From UMGS1696 sp964621755 (GTDB taxonomy: Bacteria > Bacillota > Clostridia > Oscillospirales > CAG-272): a stretch of DNA of 64,000 nucleotides. Below, in pieces: positions 25,843 through 34,402 of this stretch (the first letter of the stretch is position 1; the number at the start of each line of letters is the position of its first letter). A program made the position numbers and the translations under genes. Under the pieces are notes generated by a model that saw nothing but the letters and a program-made list of their open reading frames with translations, ran no database searches and was not told the origin of the DNA. The DNA lies in contig CAZUPI010000001.1 of the NCBI GenBank assembly GCA_964621755.1, forward strand, positions 1 through 64,000, given 5' to 3'.

Positions 25843-26217
25843 TCACTTCAGGAACGCCAGCTCGATGTAGTTGATGAAAAGAGTCACAACGACCGGCATC
25901 AAAATATAGATGAGCTGCTGCGCTTTTTTCTTGCGTTTCGGCTGCCTCTCCATAAACCGCTGCTTCTGCTCGTCCGACCACTTTTCCGGGAGCTCGTCAA
26001 TTGTCCACTCCCGACGGTTCAGCGTGTACCCGTTTAAGCAGAAATACGTCAGAAATACTGCCGCCGCACCAATCATATACACAGCCGACCCGATATAGTA
26101 TATCAACACAATTCCGGTCCGCTCCGCCAGCAAAATAATCAGTCTCAACAGCGTGTAAAACAATATGAAATTAATAAACACGATCCCGAGCTTACGCAGC
26201 TTATCATTGGATTTCAT
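25843..26217 (-). CDS. Small membrane protein of unknown function
   Basis: This protein of 124 residues has three hydrophobic segments (about residues 10-30, 35-58 and 100-120). A basic and acidic linker (EWTIDELPEKWSDEQKQRF, then KRKKK) separates the second from the third. I do not recognise the family. The start is placed at 26217 because GGAAAGGAA lies upstream of that ATG. An ATG at 26241 lacks a site. It is sandwiched between galK and rlmH in the same direction with short gaps, so it is probably co-transcribed. Confidence 0.7.
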   Translation of the reverse strand: MKSNDKLRKLGIVFINFILFYTLLRLIILLAERTGIVLIYYIGSAVYMIGAAAVFLTYFCLNGYTLNRREWTIDELPEKWSDEQKQRFMERQPKRKKKAQQLIYILMPVVVTLFINYIELAFLK

Positions 26218-26266
26218 CGGCGGATTTTCCTTTCCATCCAAATTTTTTGAAGGAATGCAGTCCTTA

Positions 26267-27568
26267 TCAGCAAATCTTGCATGCGCCGTTCTTACGTACG
26301 CTCAGAATGTGCGTTGCACCCTCTCCAAAGATTGCATTCATCTTTACGGCAAAATCCGCTGTTTTGCCAGTGGGGATAAACGCCTGGATCGTTCCGGCAA
26401 AACCGCCGCCGTGAACTCTGCATGCGCCGCCGTTCTCAGATACTACACGTTCTGCAATGCACAGCGCAAGGGAAAGTCCCTGTTCGCGCACGTTCTTCGT
26501 CGTGTAGACGTTCTGGAGGAACTTGAAGCTGGAGTTTCCGCTGGCTGTAACACCTGCAAGGAACCCGTTGACATCCCCAGACTTCAGTGCTTCCACCTGC
26601 GCTGCCACTCTTTCGTTCTCCGCGAAGAAATGGTATGCTCTCAGAATCGCACGGTCGCCCAGCTTTGCACGGAAATCTGCCGCATTCTTGCCGGACATTG
26701 CCGCATCAAGCGCGTCGCGGTTCGTCTTGCGAAGCGCCGGAACACCCAGTTCAGCCGCCACGGCCTTCATCTCAGCAGGCACGGACGCGTAATCCTCGTT
26801 GAGGTCCGCATGGTTGCCGCCGGTATTTACAATGCACAGGCTGTAGCCTGCCGCGGTAAGGTCGAAATCAAGCTTCTCAATCACCGGATCTGTCGGGTCT
26901 TCAAAGTCAATTGTAATAAATCCGCCAACGGCACATGCGGTCTGGTCCATCAAACCGCACGGCTTACCGAAATATTGATTTTCCGCAAACTGCGCCATCT
27001 TCGCAATTTCCACATTCGATACCACACCATCATTATAAAGATAGTTGAGAATGTTGCCCACCATTACCTCAAATGCTGCAGACGAGCTGATACCGGAACC
27101 CTTCAAAACGTTCGATGTGGTGTACGCGTCAAATCCGCCGATTTTATATCCTGCGTTGAGGAATGCTTTTTCCATTCCTGCAATAATAGCTTCGGAAGTA
27201 AAGAATTTCTTTTCGTTCGGCGCCTCAACAGCGGCAGGTTCCACGATATCCTCCGGGAATCCTTCACTCTTGATTCGGATGACGCCGTCCTCTGTCTTCT
27301 TCGCAACTGCAAGAATATCGAGATTCACGCTCGCCGCAATCACGCGTCCAAAGTTGTGGTCCGTGTGGTTTCCGGAAATTTCGCTTCTTCCGCCAACTGA
27401 GTAAAGCGATACCTCGCCGTCTCCATAGAGCGCTTCAAATTCGTCAACCGCCTTAGCATACCGTTCTCTCTGCGCCGGAATCTTTTCAGCCGGGACCGAA
27501 AGCCCATCTGTAAGAGATGCGTCAATTCCTCCAGCTATAATCTTATTTTTTAATTCAGAAACAGTCAT
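26267..27568 (-). CDS. galK: Galactokinase
   Basis: This 433-residue GHMP-superfamily kinase phosphorylates galactose to galactose 1-phosphate, the entry step of the Leloir pathway. Motifs are the substrate-binding signature GRSEISGNHTDHNFG (canonical GRxNxxGxHTDY) at about residue 60, the ATP-binding LKGSGISSSAAFEV at about 155, and GGGFAGT near the end. The signature is a variant, with Ser-Glu-Ile-Ser-Gly in place of the usual Asn-Leu-Ile-Gly type. This is known in some clostridial galactokinases, but I cannot rule out a related sugar kinase. A promoter lies about 55-80 bp upstream. No galT or galE is in the window. The GH42 beta-galactosidase at 58 kb could supply galactose. Confidence 0.88.
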   Translation of the reverse strand: MTVSELKNKIIAGGIDASLTDGLSVPAEKIPAQRERYAKAVDEFEALYGDGEVSLYSVGGRSEISGNHTDHNFGRVIAASVNLDILAVAKKTEDGVIRIKSEGFPEDIVEPAAVEAPNEKKFFTSEAIIAGMEKAFLNAGYKIGGFDAYTTSNVLKGSGISSSAAFEVMVGNILNYLYNDGVVSNVEIAKMAQFAENQYFGKPCGLMDQTACAVGGFITIDFEDPTDPVIEKLDFDLTAAGYSLCIVNTGGNHADLNEDYASVPAEMKAVAAELGVPALRKTNRDALDAAMSGKNAADFRAKLGDRAILRAYHFFAENERVAAQVEALKSGDVNGFLAGVTASGNSSFKFLQNVYTTKNVREQGLSLALCIAERVVSENGGACRVHGGGFAGTIQAFIPTGKTADFAVKMNAIFGEGATHILSVRKNGACKIC

Positions 27569-27586
27569 AACCCAACCCTTTCTTTA

Positions 27587-27607
27587 TGTAAAGATATTTT
27601 ATTTACA
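27587..27607. promoter_or_regulatory. Inverted repeat in the galK leader, possible operator
   Basis: TGTAAA (27587-27592) and TTTACA (27602-27607) are separated by 9 bp and lie between the galK -10 box and its start codon. It does not match the CcpA cre consensus. The regulator is unknown. Confidence 0.4.
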
Positions 27608-27620
27608 GGGTAACACGTAT

Positions 27621-27648
27621 ATTATACCATAAATCCGCTATTAGGCAA
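27621..27648 (-). promoter_or_regulatory. Promoter of galK
   Basis: TTGCCT (27648-27643) and TATAAT (27626-27621) on the minus strand are spaced by 16 bp. Confidence 0.65.
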
Positions 27649-27811
27649 GCATGATAATGTTAAAATTTATTTCTTTCATTTCCTAGGAAAAAAGAATCTG
27701 GGGGACACTTTTGGGGAATGGTTCCTCCAGAGGCCCATCCAATCACATTTTCCCACTAATATCACAACATTTCCGCCCCAAATATCGTGCATTTTGTTTT
27801 TGGTTTTCCAC

Positions 27812-27840
27812 TTGACTTTCTTCCTGTAATATTGCATAAT
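27812..27840 (+). promoter_or_regulatory. Promoter of the dapF-dapL operon
   Basis: TTGACT (27812-27817), a 17-bp spacer and CATAAT (27835-27840). A GGGAGGGG ribosome binding site precedes dapF. Confidence 0.7.
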
Positions 27841-27877
27841 TATAGTATAAAAATCATTCTGCCCGGGAGGGGTCGCT

Positions 27878-28777
27878 ATGAAAAAAATTGCGTTTACAAA
27901 GATGCACGGCATCGGGAACGATTACATTTACTTCAACTATATGAATCAAACTGCGCCCGCAAAGGGGCTGACGCCTGATGATACGCCAGACCTTGCAGTC
28001 GAAATGTCGCGGCGCCACTTTTCGGTCGGCGCGGACGGCATTGTCTGCATATGTCCCGCGGACGACCCCGCAGCCGACGCAAAGATGCGCATGTTCAATG
28101 CAGACGGAAGCGAGGGTAAAATGTGCGGAAACGCCATCCGTTGTGTAGGAAAGTTCCTCTATGACCGCGGCATCATCAAAAAAGATAAAATCGTGATTGA
28201 AACCCTTTCGGGCCTGAAATACCTCACTCTTACCATCCGCGACGATATCTGCGAGGGCGCGTCTGTCGATATGGGCTATGCCGTCACCGAGCCTGCGAAA
28301 ATCCCGCTCATCTATGACGGCGGCGACCGTCCCATGATAGGACATTCCTGCATAATCGGCGGATATTTATGCAAGGCAACCGCCGTATCTATGGGAAACC
28401 CGCACTGCGTCATCTTCACAAACGATACTGACTCTCTCCCCGACGACCCCTATGAGATAGACTTAGAGAAAATCGGCCCCGGATTTGAGAACGACCCCAT
28501 GTTCCCCGAACGCGTGAACGCCGAGTTCGTGCAAGCGACCGGCGAAAATACGCTCAATATGCGCGTCTGGGAGCGCGGATCCGGCGAGACTTACGCCTGC
28601 GGTACCGGCGCGTGCGCATCAGCAGCGGCGGCCGTCCTGTGCGGATACTGCAAAGCAAATGAGCCGATTACCGTTCACCTCCGCGGCGGCGATCTGGTGA
28701 TAACCATATCCGACGATATGCGCGTAACCATGGAAGGCAGCGCAACACTCGTCTACGACGGCGTATCCTATATCTGA
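27878..28777 (+). CDS. dapF: Diaminopimelate epimerase
   Basis: This 299-residue enzyme converts LL- to meso-diaminopimelate for lysine and peptidoglycan synthesis. The two catalytic cysteines are present: C83 in KMCGNAIR and C241 in ACGTGACAS. The N-terminal FTKMHGIGNDYI motif is standard. It is followed 90 bp later by dapL, which makes the LL-diaminopimelate that it epimerises. The gene pair therefore covers the last two steps to meso-DAP. Confidence 0.97.
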   Translation: MKKIAFTKMHGIGNDYIYFNYMNQTAPAKGLTPDDTPDLAVEMSRRHFSVGADGIVCICPADDPAADAKMRMFNADGSEGKMCGNAIRCVGKFLYDRGIIKKDKIVIETLSGLKYLTLTIRDDICEGASVDMGYAVTEPAKIPLIYDGGDRPMIGHSCIIGGYLCKATAVSMGNPHCVIFTNDTDSLPDDPYEIDLEKIGPGFENDPMFPERVNAEFVQATGENTLNMRVWERGSGETYACGTGACASAAAAVLCGYCKANEPITVHLRGGDLVITISDDMRVTMEGSATLVYDGVSYI

Positions 28778-28867
28778 CAACGAAGAACAATCAAGTTCCC
28801 CCTCCAAAAGGGTTTGGATGGGGCATGCCTCCCCCACGGCTTAACAAAATAAGATTGGAGAATCAAC

Positions 28868-30061
28868 ATGAAAATCAACGTAAACGAAAATTACAAGAAC
28901 GTGTCCCAGAGCTATCTTTTTTCCGAAATCGGAAAGCGCGTACGGGAGTACTCCGCTGCCAACCCCGATAAGAAAATCATCCGCCTCGGCATCGGCGACG
29001 TAACGCTTCCGCTGTCCCCCATCGTAGTTGACGCGCTGAAATCCGCCTCCTGCGAAATGGCGTCCGCTTCTACCTTCCGTGGATATGCCCCTGAATACGG
29101 ATACGATTTCCTCCGTGAAGCAGTAGCAAAGCACTACGCCGACCTTGGCGCGGATATCGCCGCTGACGAAGTGTTCATCAGCGACGGCGCGAAGTCAGAC
29201 CTCGGCAACCTCGTCGACATTCTCGGCGACAACGAAATTCTCATTCCGGACCCGGTATATCCCGTTTATATTGACAGCAACGTCATGTCCGGCCGCCACA
29301 TCAACTACCTCCGCGCAACACCGGAAAACGGCTTTCTCCCCATGCCGGAGGAGATTCCGGAATCGGTAAAGGGGACGGCAATCATTATCTACATGTGCTC
29401 CCCGAATAACCCGACAGGCGCGGTCTACTCCGCATCCGCACTCGAAAAGTGGGTCGCATACGCCCTCTCAACCGGTTCGCTCATCCTTTTCGACTCGGCA
29501 TACGAACAGTACATCTCCGGCGACCTCCCGCACACAATATATAGCATCAGGGGCGCAAAAGAGTGTGCAATTGAGGTGTGCAGCCTCTCGAAAACAGCGG
29601 GCTTTACCGGAACCCGCTGCGGCTGGACAGTCGTTCCGACCGCACTCACCTCCGCCGGCATGAGCCTGAACCAGATGTGGAGCCGCCGTCAAGCGACAAA
29701 GTTCAACGGCGTCGCATACGTTATCCAGCGCGCAGCAGAAGCGGCCCTCTCCGACGCAGGTCTCGCCGAATGCCGCAAATCAATCGCATACTACATGGGC
29801 AATGCTAAAATTATCGCCGACCTGCTTGACGAAAAGGGCATCTACTACACCGGCGGCAAGTCCTCCCCTTACATTTGGATGCGCTGCCCCAACAATATGA
29901 AGTCGTGGGATTTCTTTGACTACCTCCTCAACAACGTGCAAGTTGTCGGCACCCCCGGTTCCGGTTTCGGCGAGTGCGGGGAAGGCTTCTTCCGTCTCAC
30001 CTCCTTTGGTTCCCGGGAAGCTACCCTCGAAGCAGTCGAAAGATTGAGAAAAGAACTGTAA
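28868..30061 (+). CDS. dapL: LL-diaminopimelate aminotransferase
   Basis: This 397-residue PLP-dependent class I/II aminotransferase makes LL-diaminopimelate directly from tetrahydrodipicolinate, bypassing the acylated intermediates. Motifs are GIGDVTLPLSP near residue 42, the CSPNNPTGAV substrate/PLP region near 178, and the Schiff-base lysine in SLSKTAGFTGTR near 243. Length and the FRGYAPEYGYDFLREA segment match DapL closely. It is co-directional with dapF. A degenerate hairpin-like sequence (about 28793-28840) lies between the two genes. Confidence 0.95.
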   Translation: MKINVNENYKNVSQSYLFSEIGKRVREYSAANPDKKIIRLGIGDVTLPLSPIVVDALKSASCEMASASTFRGYAPEYGYDFLREAVAKHYADLGADIAADEVFISDGAKSDLGNLVDILGDNEILIPDPVYPVYIDSNVMSGRHINYLRATPENGFLPMPEEIPESVKGTAIIIYMCSPNNPTGAVYSASALEKWVAYALSTGSLILFDSAYEQYISGDLPHTIYSIRGAKECAIEVCSLSKTAGFTGTRCGWTVVPTALTSAGMSLNQMWSRRQATKFNGVAYVIQRAAEAALSDAGLAECRKSIAYYMGNAKIIADLLDEKGIYYTGGKSSPYIWMRCPNNMKSWDFFDYLLNNVQVVGTPGSGFGECGEGFFRLTSFGSREATLEAVERLRKEL

Positions 30062-30081
30062 TTGATTCCGAGGAAAACACG

Positions 30082-30918
30082 ATGTATACAAAACAAAACA
30101 TACTTGACGACCTCGAACGGATGGGTGCGCCGCGGGATTCCGTGGTGCTTGTACATACGTCTCTGCGGGCGGTTGGTGAAGTCGAAGGGCGCGGAGAGGG
30201 ATTCCTTGACGCCCTTGTGGAGTACTTTACCGCGGACGGCGGGCTGCTGATTATTCCGACTCATACGTGGAACAATCTGTCCGATTTATCGAAGCCTACG
30301 CTTGACATGGGGTCGTCGGAGACTTGTATCGGGACGCTGCCAAGCATTGCGGCGCTGCATCCGATGGCGCACAGGTCTTTGCATCCGACGCACTCCGTGG
30401 CGGTTTTTGACGGACAGACAAAATCCGGCGAGCCGGGCGCAGCAGAGGATTACATTGCCGGTGAGGTGATGGTAGACACATCCACCTCGCCCGCGGGATG
30501 CTATGGCAGAATTTATGACATGGGCGGAAAAATCCTGTTGATTGGCGTGGAACACAATCGGGATACCTATCTGCACTCCGTGGAGGAGCGCATCGGGGTT
30601 TTGAACCGGCTTTCGGAAGAGCCTGTCGCCACCACAATCCGGCTGAAATCGGGGGACGTCATCAATCGCCCCATCCGGCGCCACAGCGCGAAGGGAATCG
30701 TGGACGTATCCGCACAATATATCAAATATGAGCCGGCCTTCCGGCGCCACGGCGCGATTGTGGACGGAACCATCGGCAATGCGGCAGTGCAGCTCTGCGA
30801 CGCGCGGATAATGGCAGATGTTATGCGGCTTATCTTCGACCGCTCCGGCGGAATCGAACTGCTGGCGGACGACACGCCGCTCGACCCTGCATTATATGAC
30901 GTACATGTGACAATGTGA
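30082..30918 (+). CDS. AAC(3)-family N-acetyltransferase
   Basis: This 278-residue protein belongs to the Antibiotic_NAT (aminoglycoside 3-N-acetyltransferase, YokD-like) family of acetyl-CoA-dependent acyltransferases. Family motifs are VLVHTSLRAVGEV near residue 20, IPTHTWNN near 55, HPTHSVAVF near 95 and GVEHNRDTYLHSVEE near 155. The start at 30082 has GAGGAAAA upstream. An upstream in-frame extension overlaps dapL and is rejected. It begins 21 bp after dapL, so it is probably the third gene of that operon. The family includes true resistance enzymes and others with natural substrates. The operon position suggests a metabolic role, but the substrate is unknown. Confidence 0.85.
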   Translation: MYTKQNILDDLERMGAPRDSVVLVHTSLRAVGEVEGRGEGFLDALVEYFTADGGLLIIPTHTWNNLSDLSKPTLDMGSSETCIGTLPSIAALHPMAHRSLHPTHSVAVFDGQTKSGEPGAAEDYIAGEVMVDTSTSPAGCYGRIYDMGGKILLIGVEHNRDTYLHSVEERIGVLNRLSEEPVATTIRLKSGDVINRPIRRHSAKGIVDVSAQYIKYEPAFRRHGAIVDGTIGNAAVQLCDARIMADVMRLIFDRSGGIELLADDTPLDPALYDVHVTM

Positions 30919-30942
30919 TAGAATACCAAATCTCTCGCTTTT

Positions 30943-31000
30943 CAGGCTAACCGCAGGAGCTGTAGGGTAAAAATCCCACCTAGCTCATGCGGTTAGCCTG
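30943..31000 (+). terminator. Long two-part hairpin after the dap operon
   Basis: CAGGCTAACCGCA (30943-30955) pairs perfectly with TGCGGTTAGCCTG (30988-31000). Inside it GAGCT pairs with AGCTC, and GGG pairs with CCC around TAAAAAT. ATTTATTGTTT follows. It is probably a terminator, although the arms are unusually long. Confidence 0.7.
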
Positions 31001-31103
31001 ATTTATTGTTTCATGATGACTTGCCCAGTTAATGTATTTAAAAGTTCTTGCGGCAAACTTCTCTCACGTGAACACGAAAATTCGAGTGATTTTTAAAAAC
31101 ATA

Positions 31104-31132
31104 TTGTATATCCGCGAAAAGTATTGTATAAT
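31104..31132 (+). promoter_or_regulatory. Promoter of uvrB
   Basis: TTGTAT (31104-31109), a 17-bp spacer and TATAAT (31127-31132). No LexA-type box is obvious to me. Confidence 0.75.
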
Positions 31133-31177
31133 ATCCTTAAATATAAAAAATGAAAAATAATATATGAAAATACCGCT

Positions 31178-33172
31178 ATGAAAAACACACCATTTAAACT
31201 TGTCGCCCCCTATAAGCCGACCGGCGACCAGCCGGAAGCCATCGCGAAACTGACCGCTGGGCTCGAAGCCGGCATGAAGTACCAGACGCTGCTGGGCGTC
31301 ACAGGCTCAGGCAAAACGTTCACGATGGCGAACGTGATAGCCAACGTCAACCGCCCGACCATTGTTCTCTCGCATAATAAAACACTGGCGGCACAGCTCT
31401 GCTGCGAGTTCCGCGAATTCTTCCCGGAGAATGCGGTGGAGTATTTCGTGTCCTACTACGACTATTATCAGCCGGAAGCATATGTCCCCGGCAAGGATAT
31501 GTACATCGAGAAGGACTCCTCCATCAATGACGAAATCGATAAACTCCGCCACAGCGCAACCTCCGCCCTGTTCGAACGGCGTGACGTCATCATCGTGTCG
31601 AGCGTGTCATGTATCTATAGCCTTGGTCCGCCGGAGGAGTATGCAGGTCAAGTCGTCGGTCTCCGCCCCGGCATGGAGATTTCCATGCGCGCGCTGATGG
31701 CGCGTCTGGTGGAAATCAGCTATGAACGAAACGACGTCAACTTCGTCCGCGATAAATTCCGCGTACGCGGGGATACGCTCGAAATCTATCCCGCAGGATA
31801 TACGGACCGCGCCATCCGCGCCGAATTTTTCGGCGACGAAATCGACCGCCTCTCCGAGTTCAACCCCATCAACGGACAGGTGATAGCGTACATCAACTAC
31901 GTGGCAATTTATCCCGCGACCCATTACGTCGTCGACCCGGCCATGCGAGAACGCGCCTTTATGGAAATCGAGACGGAAATGGAGGAGCGCGTGGAGTGGT
32001 TCCGCTCGCAGAACAAGCTGCTCGAAGCCCAGCGAATTGAGGAACGTACCCGCTATGACCTCGAAATGCTTCGCGAGGTGGGCTATTGCTCCGGTGTGGA
32101 AAACTATTCCCGCGTGTTCGCCGGACGAAACCCCGGGTCAACGCCGTACACGCTGCTTGACTATTTTCCCGACGACTACATCATGTTCATCGACGAGAGC
32201 CACGTGACCATCCCGCAGGTTGGCGGCATGAGCGGCGGCGACCGTGCACGAAAGCAAAACCTCGTGGACTACGGATTCCGTCTCCCGTCTGCTTACGACA
32301 ACCGCCCCCTCACCTTCAACGAATTCGAAGGAAAAGTGAATCAGGTCGTCATGGTATCGGCAACCCCCGCGGATTACGAAGCTGAGCACGCCGAACAGGT
32401 GGTAGAGCAAATCATCCGCCCGACAGGGCTTGTGGACCCCGAAATAGAGGTTCGCCCCGTGGAGACGCAAATCGACGATCTGCTTATCGAAATCCGCGCA
32501 AGAGTCCAAAAAGGCGAGCGCGTACTTGTGACAACACTCACGAAAAAAATGGCGGAGGACCTTACGGAATACCTCGACGAACGGGGAATCCGCGTTAAGT
32601 ACATCCACCATAACGTAGATACCATGGAGCGGACGGAGCTTCTGCGCAACCTCCGCATGGGGCTGTTTGACGTTCTCGTAGGAATCAACCTTCTCCGCGA
32701 GGGCATCGACCTGCCGGAAGTGACGCTGGTCGCCATTCTTGACGCGGACAAAGAAGGCCTCTTCCGCAACGCCCGTTCCCTTATCCAGATGATAGGACGT
32801 GCGGCGCGCAATGCGGAAGGCAAAGTCATCCTGTACGCGGACAAAATGACCGCGTCCATGAACGAAGCCATCGAGGAAACGAACCGGCGCCGCGCCATCC
32901 AGCTGGAATACAACCTGAAAAACCATATTATCCCCAAAACAATAGAGAAAAAAATCGGCGGCCTCATCAAAATCTCCGCCGACAGTCCTTCCGAAGACAG
33001 CGAGAACAAGAAGAAATCCCGCACAAAAAAGAAAACCTCCGCCCCGGCCTCGACCAAAGCAGAAGAAATCGAGCGCCTACGCGAAGAAATGAAACAGGCC
33101 GCCAAAGACCTCCGCTTCGAAGAAGCCGCTTACCTCCGCGACAAAATCCGCGCGTTGGAAGCGGTGAAGTGA
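31178..33172 (+). CDS. uvrB: UvrABC excinuclease subunit B
   Basis: This 664-residue DNA-damage recognition helicase-like subunit is of normal length. Walker A is GVTGSGKTF near residue 45, the damage-probing beta-hairpin is YYDYYQPEAY near 92, and the Walker B-type motif is FIDESHV near 335. The helicase motif VI region reads QMIGRAARN near 540. A basic Lys/Ser linker (about 600-625) leads to a C-terminal UVR domain (EEIERLREEMKQAAKDLRF) that binds UvrC. No uvrA or uvrC lies in the window. It is transcribed alone and ends at a bidirectional hairpin shared with potD. Confidence 0.98.
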   Translation: MKNTPFKLVAPYKPTGDQPEAIAKLTAGLEAGMKYQTLLGVTGSGKTFTMANVIANVNRPTIVLSHNKTLAAQLCCEFREFFPENAVEYFVSYYDYYQPEAYVPGKDMYIEKDSSINDEIDKLRHSATSALFERRDVIIVSSVSCIYSLGPPEEYAGQVVGLRPGMEISMRALMARLVEISYERNDVNFVRDKFRVRGDTLEIYPAGYTDRAIRAEFFGDEIDRLSEFNPINGQVIAYINYVAIYPATHYVVDPAMRERAFMEIETEMEERVEWFRSQNKLLEAQRIEERTRYDLEMLREVGYCSGVENYSRVFAGRNPGSTPYTLLDYFPDDYIMFIDESHVTIPQVGGMSGGDRARKQNLVDYGFRLPSAYDNRPLTFNEFEGKVNQVVMVSATPADYEAEHAEQVVEQIIRPTGLVDPEIEVRPVETQIDDLLIEIRARVQKGERVLVTTLTKKMAEDLTEYLDERGIRVKYIHHNVDTMERTELLRNLRMGLFDVLVGINLLREGIDLPEVTLVAILDADKEGLFRNARSLIQMIGRAARNAEGKVILYADKMTASMNEAIEETNRRRAIQLEYNLKNHIIPKTIEKKIGGLIKISADSPSEDSENKKKSRTKKKTSAPASTKAEEIERLREEMKQAAKDLRFEEAAYLRDKIRALEAVK

Positions 33173-33184
33173 GGGAAAAACGTT

Positions 33185-33235
33185 AGGGGGGACTTTTTGA
33201 AAAAAGTCCCCCCTAAAACCCCTTCTAAAACTTTT
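33185..33235. terminator. Dispersed-family hairpin between uvrB and potD
   Basis: AGGGGGGACTTTTT (33185-33198) and AAAAAGTCCCCCCT (33201-33214) form a 14-bp perfect stem. The flank CCCCTTCTAAAACTTTT follows. The genes converge here, so it likely terminates both. Confidence 0.8.
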
Positions 33236-33257
33236 ATGCGGGGATATCTGGCGTTGG

Positions 33258-34316
33258 TCACTCACACAGTTCCTTAAACTCGGCCCACACAGCGATATGT
33301 GTATCGTCGGCTTCGGGAGTGATGTTTTCTATCATTTCCATGTCGGATTTGTCGAAAGTGGAAGGAAGAGTCAGGAAGCTGCGGTATTCTTCGGAGATAT
33401 AAGGCTCAGAAGCGAGGGAGGTGCAATAGTAGCCGAGATATTCATAGCACTTTGCGCCGCGCTCTGCGTCGAGGATGAAGTCGATGAATTTATGAGCGGC
33501 GTCCGCGTTTGGCGCTTGAGACGGCACGAACATCGCCATGATGCCAAAGCCAATGCCCTCCTCGGGGAATACAACCTCAAGAGACGGGTCGGCGAGCTTT
33601 GCCATTGTTACCTGGGAGGTGTACATAACTGCCGCGTCGATCTCACCTGACACGAGGTCGTCTTGGATATAGTCATCCTTGATGAGGCGGATGTTCGGGG
33701 CAAGCTCGTTCAGCTTCGCACCAGCCGCCTTGATTTCGTCTATGTCTGTTGTGTTGTAGCTCTTACCGAGAACCTTCAGCGCCATGCCGTTTATGACACG
33801 GTAGCTTGCAATGACGCCTACCGAATCCACGAGGGACGCATCCCAAAGGTCAGCGTAACCGTTGATTTCAATGTCCACGTTCGCGGGATTATACACAATG
33901 GTCTGCACGCCCGCGCCGTAGGGGACGGTGTATTCGTCGGTTGGGTCATAGTATTGTCCCTGGTACATCGGGTTGATATTGCCGATGTTTGTCAGCTTTG
34001 TCTTGTCGAGCTTCTGGACGAGACCTTCCGCGATGGCAGTCTCAACGATGTAGTCATCCGCAATGATGACGTCATAGTCGCCGCCCTCCGCCGCTTCGAG
34101 CTTCATGAGCATGGTTTCGTCGTAATCAAAGTTGACGTAGTTCACCTTGATGCCGTACGTACTCTCAAACTCCGAAATCACCTCGTCGGGGAACATGCCT
34201 TCCCACGTATAAAGGTTCAGAGTGCCGTTCTCCGCCCCTCCGCCGCACGCAGTCAAGGCAACGGCGAGGGTCGACGCGAGAAAAAGAATCGCAAGAAAAA
34301 GAGGGAGTTTTTTCAT
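33258..34316 (-). CDS. potD: Spermidine/putrescine-binding lipoprotein
   Basis: This 352-residue extracellular solute-binding protein belongs to a polyamine ABC transporter. The signal peptide ends in the lipobox LTAC, so the mature protein is a lipoprotein anchored outside the membrane. The mature start contains LNLYTWEGMFPDEVISEFE, typical of PotD-type proteins, followed by DYDVIIADDY and YTVPYGAG. AGGAGG precedes the ATG. It is the last gene of potABCD. Confidence 0.93.
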   Translation of the reverse strand: MKKLPLFLAILFLASTLAVALTACGGGAENGTLNLYTWEGMFPDEVISEFESTYGIKVNYVNFDYDETMLMKLEAAEGGDYDVIIADDYIVETAIAEGLVQKLDKTKLTNIGNINPMYQGQYYDPTDEYTVPYGAGVQTIVYNPANVDIEINGYADLWDASLVDSVGVIASYRVINGMALKVLGKSYNTTDIDEIKAAGAKLNELAPNIRLIKDDYIQDDLVSGEIDAAVMYTSQVTMAKLADPSLEVVFPEEGIGFGIMAMFVPSQAPNADAAHKFIDFILDAERGAKCYEYLGYYCTSLASEPYISEEYRSFLTLPSTFDKSDMEMIENITPEADDTHIAVWAEFKELCE

Positions 34317-34402
34317 ACTGGGGAATCCTCCTAATTTATTTTACTTTAAAAAAAGTTGACAAAATTTTGAATGCCAGAACACTTGCTTTGCCTGAGCCGG
34401 AT

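Larger units (their letters stand above)
27569..27877. other. Divergent intergenic region between galK and dapF
   Basis: This 309-bp gap has no gene that I can support. It holds the galK promoter, an inverted repeat in the galK leader and the dapF promoter. A stretch at 27695-27745 (GGGGGACACTTTTGGGGAA) looks like half of a dispersed hairpin element. Confidence 0.7.

Noticed and set aside
29974..30081. 36-residue N-terminal extension of the AAC(3)-type protein
   Set aside because: It overlaps the 3' end of dapL in another frame, and a good ribosome binding site precedes the ATG at 30082.
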